Assembly (NCBI GenBank): GCA_035560715.1
Contig: DATMYW010000011.1
Location: 1 to 25,676 of the forward strand
Source: JAAXTX01 sp035560715
GTDB taxonomy: Bacteria > Patescibacteriota > Minisyncoccia > Moranbacterales > UBA1568
Direction: 5' to 3'
Length of the DNA: 25,676 bases
Below the pieces are notes generated by a model. It made no database searches. It was given only the letters and a program-made list of their open reading frames with translations, and was not told the DNA's origin. The translations under genes and the position numbers were made by a program. Positions 23,963 through 25,676 of the stretch are shown in pieces. Positions within the stretch are counted from its first letter, which is position 1. Every line of letters begins with the position of its first letter.

Positions 23963-24295
23963 ATGAAACTCTCACTGAAACACGAACCGTTCAGGATCGC
24001 GGACATACTGCCGCTCCTTTCGAGATATACGAAATGGTTCTTCATGTTCCTTTTTTTCGCGGCGTTCGGAGCGGGGATGTGTGATTGGTATATGAATGTG
24101 TATCGCGGCGATTGGACGGATGAGCAAAAGCGTCAATATGTCGAATCCGCGTTTCGGGAGACCGTCCTCCGGGAGGACGCGTACCGGAGCGCCGTCGCAT
24201 TCGTTTCCCGGCGTGCCGAATCCAATGAGACATCCGTAAGCACGAAAAACAATTTTTTTCGTCCGATCCCGGGATCGATCAAAACCGGTCAATAA
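23963..24295 (+). CDS. Small membrane protein at the end of the pilus cluster
   Basis: 110 residues, starting 3 bases after pilO. One membrane helix (about 25-42, WFFMFLFFAAFGAGMC) is preceded by a basic N-terminus (KLSLKHEPFRIADILPLLSRYTK), so the C-terminal 65 residues, mostly charged helix (TDEQKRQYVESAFRETVLRED), should lie outside. PilP occupies this place in Gram-negative operons, but no PilP-like beta domain or lipobox is visible here. I do not recognise the family; a role in the pilus platform is inferred from position alone. Confidence 0.75.
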   Translation: MKLSLKHEPFRIADILPLLSRYTKWFFMFLFFAAFGAGMCDWYMNVYRGDWTDEQKRQYVESAFRETVLREDAYRSAVAFVSRRAESNETSVSTKNNFFRPIPGSIKTGQ

Positions 24296-24297
24296 TC

Positions 24298-24312
24298 GGA
24301 ATCGATGATTCC
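24298..24312 (+). other. Short hairpin after the pilus cluster
   Basis: GGAATC pairs with GATTCC around GAT, 3 bases after the stop at 24295. There is no T tract, so it is not a convincing intrinsic terminator; it may protect the mRNA 3' end. Confidence 0.35.
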
Positions 24313-24351
24313 TCGGTTCCCGTATGAGCAGTTTCCGAGACACTCCGCTCG

Positions 24352-24360
24352 TGGTATGAT
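24352..24360 (+). promoter_or_regulatory. Extended -10 promoter of the TSP1-protein gene
   Basis: TGGTATGAT, with TTCCGA at 24333-24338 as a weak -35 (16-base spacer; the same hexamer serves at 5835). Initiation near 24367 leaves about 30 bases before ATG 24397. Confidence 0.55.
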
Positions 24361-24396
24361 TCCACGGAAAGGCGGACCGGAATAACAAACAAACAT

Positions 24397-25676
24397 ATGC
24401 GAAAAATGCTGCCCGTAACCCTATTCGGATTTCTTTTTCTTCCTCTGGTCTTGTCCGCGCAGATGCCCGCACTCGACTTGTCGACCACGGCGATCGATCA
24501 GTTCCGTCAAAGCGAAACATACAACAGGCTCACGCCGGAACTTCGGACGAAAGCCGAGGAAGGGATCGCCGCCGTTTCCAGCGGACCGTCGCAGAAGGTT
24601 TCCGTTTTCAGTCAGACGCCGTGTCCGCAGGAAATCATCCGGTACGGCGACATGGGTTCAGCCGTCGTCTTCGCGGGACTTTCCGGATATCCGCTTTCAC
24701 AGGACGGCAAATCCGTCATGATGGCCTGTATCAGGGCACCGCATGCGACTGTCCCCGGAGCGACGCTCACGCTATCCCTTCGTGACAACACCGGGAAGGA
24801 AATCCATGCCGCGACTTTCCGCGGTGACGCGATCGGTGTCCCGTTTCTCGTTCAGGAGGAATTCACCCTCGACTCCGTCACCGGCAATCTGGTCCTGACC
24901 GCTGAACTGTCCGGCGATGGGACCATCGTCGATAAGAAAGAAACGACATACGGGCGCGGTGACTTCGCCGTGAATACGTCGTCCCGGACTTCGTTCCCGA
25001 CCGATGCGGTCCGTATCCTGTTCGCGATCTTCATCGCTATTCCGGTCGCGCTCGCCGTCTGGTTTCTGCTTCGGAAACGGAAGTCGAAGTCCGTATTGTT
25101 CTTGATGCTCTCGTTTTCTTTCTCACTCGCCGTTCCGAGTGGGGCGCAGGCGCAAACGTGGGATACGACCAGCAGTTATTCTTACGTCAGTGGCAGCTGT
25201 TCCGGAACGTATTGGTACCACTCGTTCACCGATTCTCATTTCGGAGTTTGGGCGGAAGCCGAGGGTTATTGCATATTTGTCGATACGTTGACGTGTCCAT
25301 CCGGATCGGGAACCATCGTGACGGTGAATTCGGGAGACTGTTTCACGAATACGGTTACCAGCACGACCTCAACGTATATCCCCGCTCCCGTTTCCGGCAA
25401 CTGGTCCGACTGGTCGGCCTGCTCCGCTTCCTGCGGCGGAGGGATCCAGACCCGTACCTGCACCAATCCCGCTCCGGCGAACGGCGGCGCGGACTGCGTC
25501 GGGTCCGCGACCCAGGCCTGCAACACCCAGAGTTGCTCCACCCTCCGCCTCTGCCAGAACGGCATCTACTACGGAAGCAGCACGTCTCCGAATACCGCCG
25601 GCATCTCCATCGCCCAGGGAGAATCCCGAAACCTCACCGCCTACTACGATTCCGGCTCCGGCTGTTCCGGTACCGA
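24397..25676 (+). CDS. Secreted protein with internal second signal-like segment and TSP1 domain (3' partial)
   Basis: The frame from ATG 24397 is open to the window edge (426 codons). MRKMLPVTLFGFLFLPLVLSA is a signal peptide, cleavage likely after Ala21. Residues 22-205 form an unknown beta-rich outer domain. A membrane helix (about 206-225) ends in RKRKSK (226-231), directly followed by a second hydrophobic stretch VLFLMLSFSFSLAVPSGAQA (233-252), which reads like another signal peptide with an AQA cleavage site. After it comes a new secreted part with several Cys and, from Trp336, a thrombospondin type 1 repeat (WSDWSACSASCGGG ... TRTCTNP, ending about Cys380). TSP1 domains bind glycans or proteins at cell surfaces. 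From about 25381 nearly every codon ends in C, unlike the start of the gene. It probably acts in attachment (inference). Confidence 0.85.
   Translation, partial: MRKMLPVTLFGFLFLPLVLSAQMPALDLSTTAIDQFRQSETYNRLTPELRTKAEEGIAAVSSGPSQKVSVFSQTPCPQEIIRYGDMGSAVVFAGLSGYPLSQDGKSVMMACIRAPHATVPGATLTLSLRDNTGKEIHAATFRGDAIGVPFLVQEEFTLDSVTGNLVLTAELSGDGTIVDKKETTYGRGDFAVNTSSRTSFPTDAVRILFAIFIAIPVALAVWFLLRKRKSKSVLFLMLSFSFSLAVPSGAQAQTWDTTSSYSYVSGSCSGTYWYHSFTDSHFGVWAEAEGYCIFVDTLTCPSGSGTIVTVNSGDCFTNTVTSTTSTYIPAPVSGNWSDWSACSASCGGGIQTRTCTNPAPANGGADCVGSATQACNTQSCSTLRLCQNGIYYGSSTSPNTAGISIAQGESRNLTAYYDSGSGCSGT

Noticed and set aside
10..25671. GGCTGTTCCGG near both window edges as a terminal repeat
   Set aside because: It is 11 bases encoding GCSG in Cys/Gly/Ser-rich secreted proteins; chance or similar codon use is enough.

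Overview
The window looks like part of a bacterial chromosome from the Candidate Phyla Radiation (Patescibacteria), GC-rich by eye, and it uses the standard code: several clear genes end in TGA. This assignment is an inference. It rests on a short UvrC without the C-terminal helix-hairpin-helix, a type IV pilus locus with no visible secretin, an orphan nucleotidyltransferase-fold gene, and two very large secreted proteins built from MopE-type DxDGDGYG repeats and a thrombospondin type 1 domain. The phylum cannot be resolved from the sequence alone.

Layout. 1-4364 is the 3' part of a giant surface protein: MopE metal-binding repeats, a glycosidase-like core with a CBM-like insert, more MopE repeats, a poly-Asp/His linker, an Ig-like domain and a C-terminal membrane anchor. 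It converges on a minus-strand pair (4485-5778) across a 12-bp terminator stem. The pair is a DUF1003-like protein with a long heptad coiled coil, preceded by an unknown gene interrupted by an in-frame TGA. Divergent from it are a lipoprotein (5889-6527), then a HAD phosphatase and a PLP aminotransferase (6595-8590), a YgjP-type metallopeptidase, an HD-domain phosphohydrolase and two unknown proteins (to 11119). uvrC (11229-12536) and uvrA (12780-15572) follow, each with its own promoter, then a nucleotidyltransferase-like gene (15657-16586).

16698-24295 is one compact same-strand type IV pilus cluster: pilC, a prepilin fused to adhesin-like repeats, a second minor prepilin, a PilX/GspK-like protein, pilM, pilN, pilO and a small membrane protein. 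Gaps and overlaps are a few bases, except for a second promoter before pilM. The pilB/pilT ATPases, the major pilin and the prepilin peptidase are not in the window. From 24397 to the right edge runs an unfinished gene for a secreted protein with an internal second signal-peptide-like segment and a TSP1 domain.

How the parts work together (inference): the two edges and the pilus cluster form a cell-surface set (adhesive pilus, metal-binding and TSP1 proteins), as expected for an episymbiont that attaches to other cells. The middle is housekeeping: nucleotide excision repair plus small hydrolases and transferases. Transcription seems to use extended -10 promoters (TGGTAnnnT) with weak -35 boxes; two transcripts, for uvrC and the HAD gene, look leaderless. 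Short intergenic repeats with core AGTCGAAAGT lie near 9240-9330 and 15571-15645, and a similar tract seems to have been absorbed into uvrC. I see no tRNA, rRNA, CRISPR array or transposase, and no gene-free stretch longer than about 300 bases.
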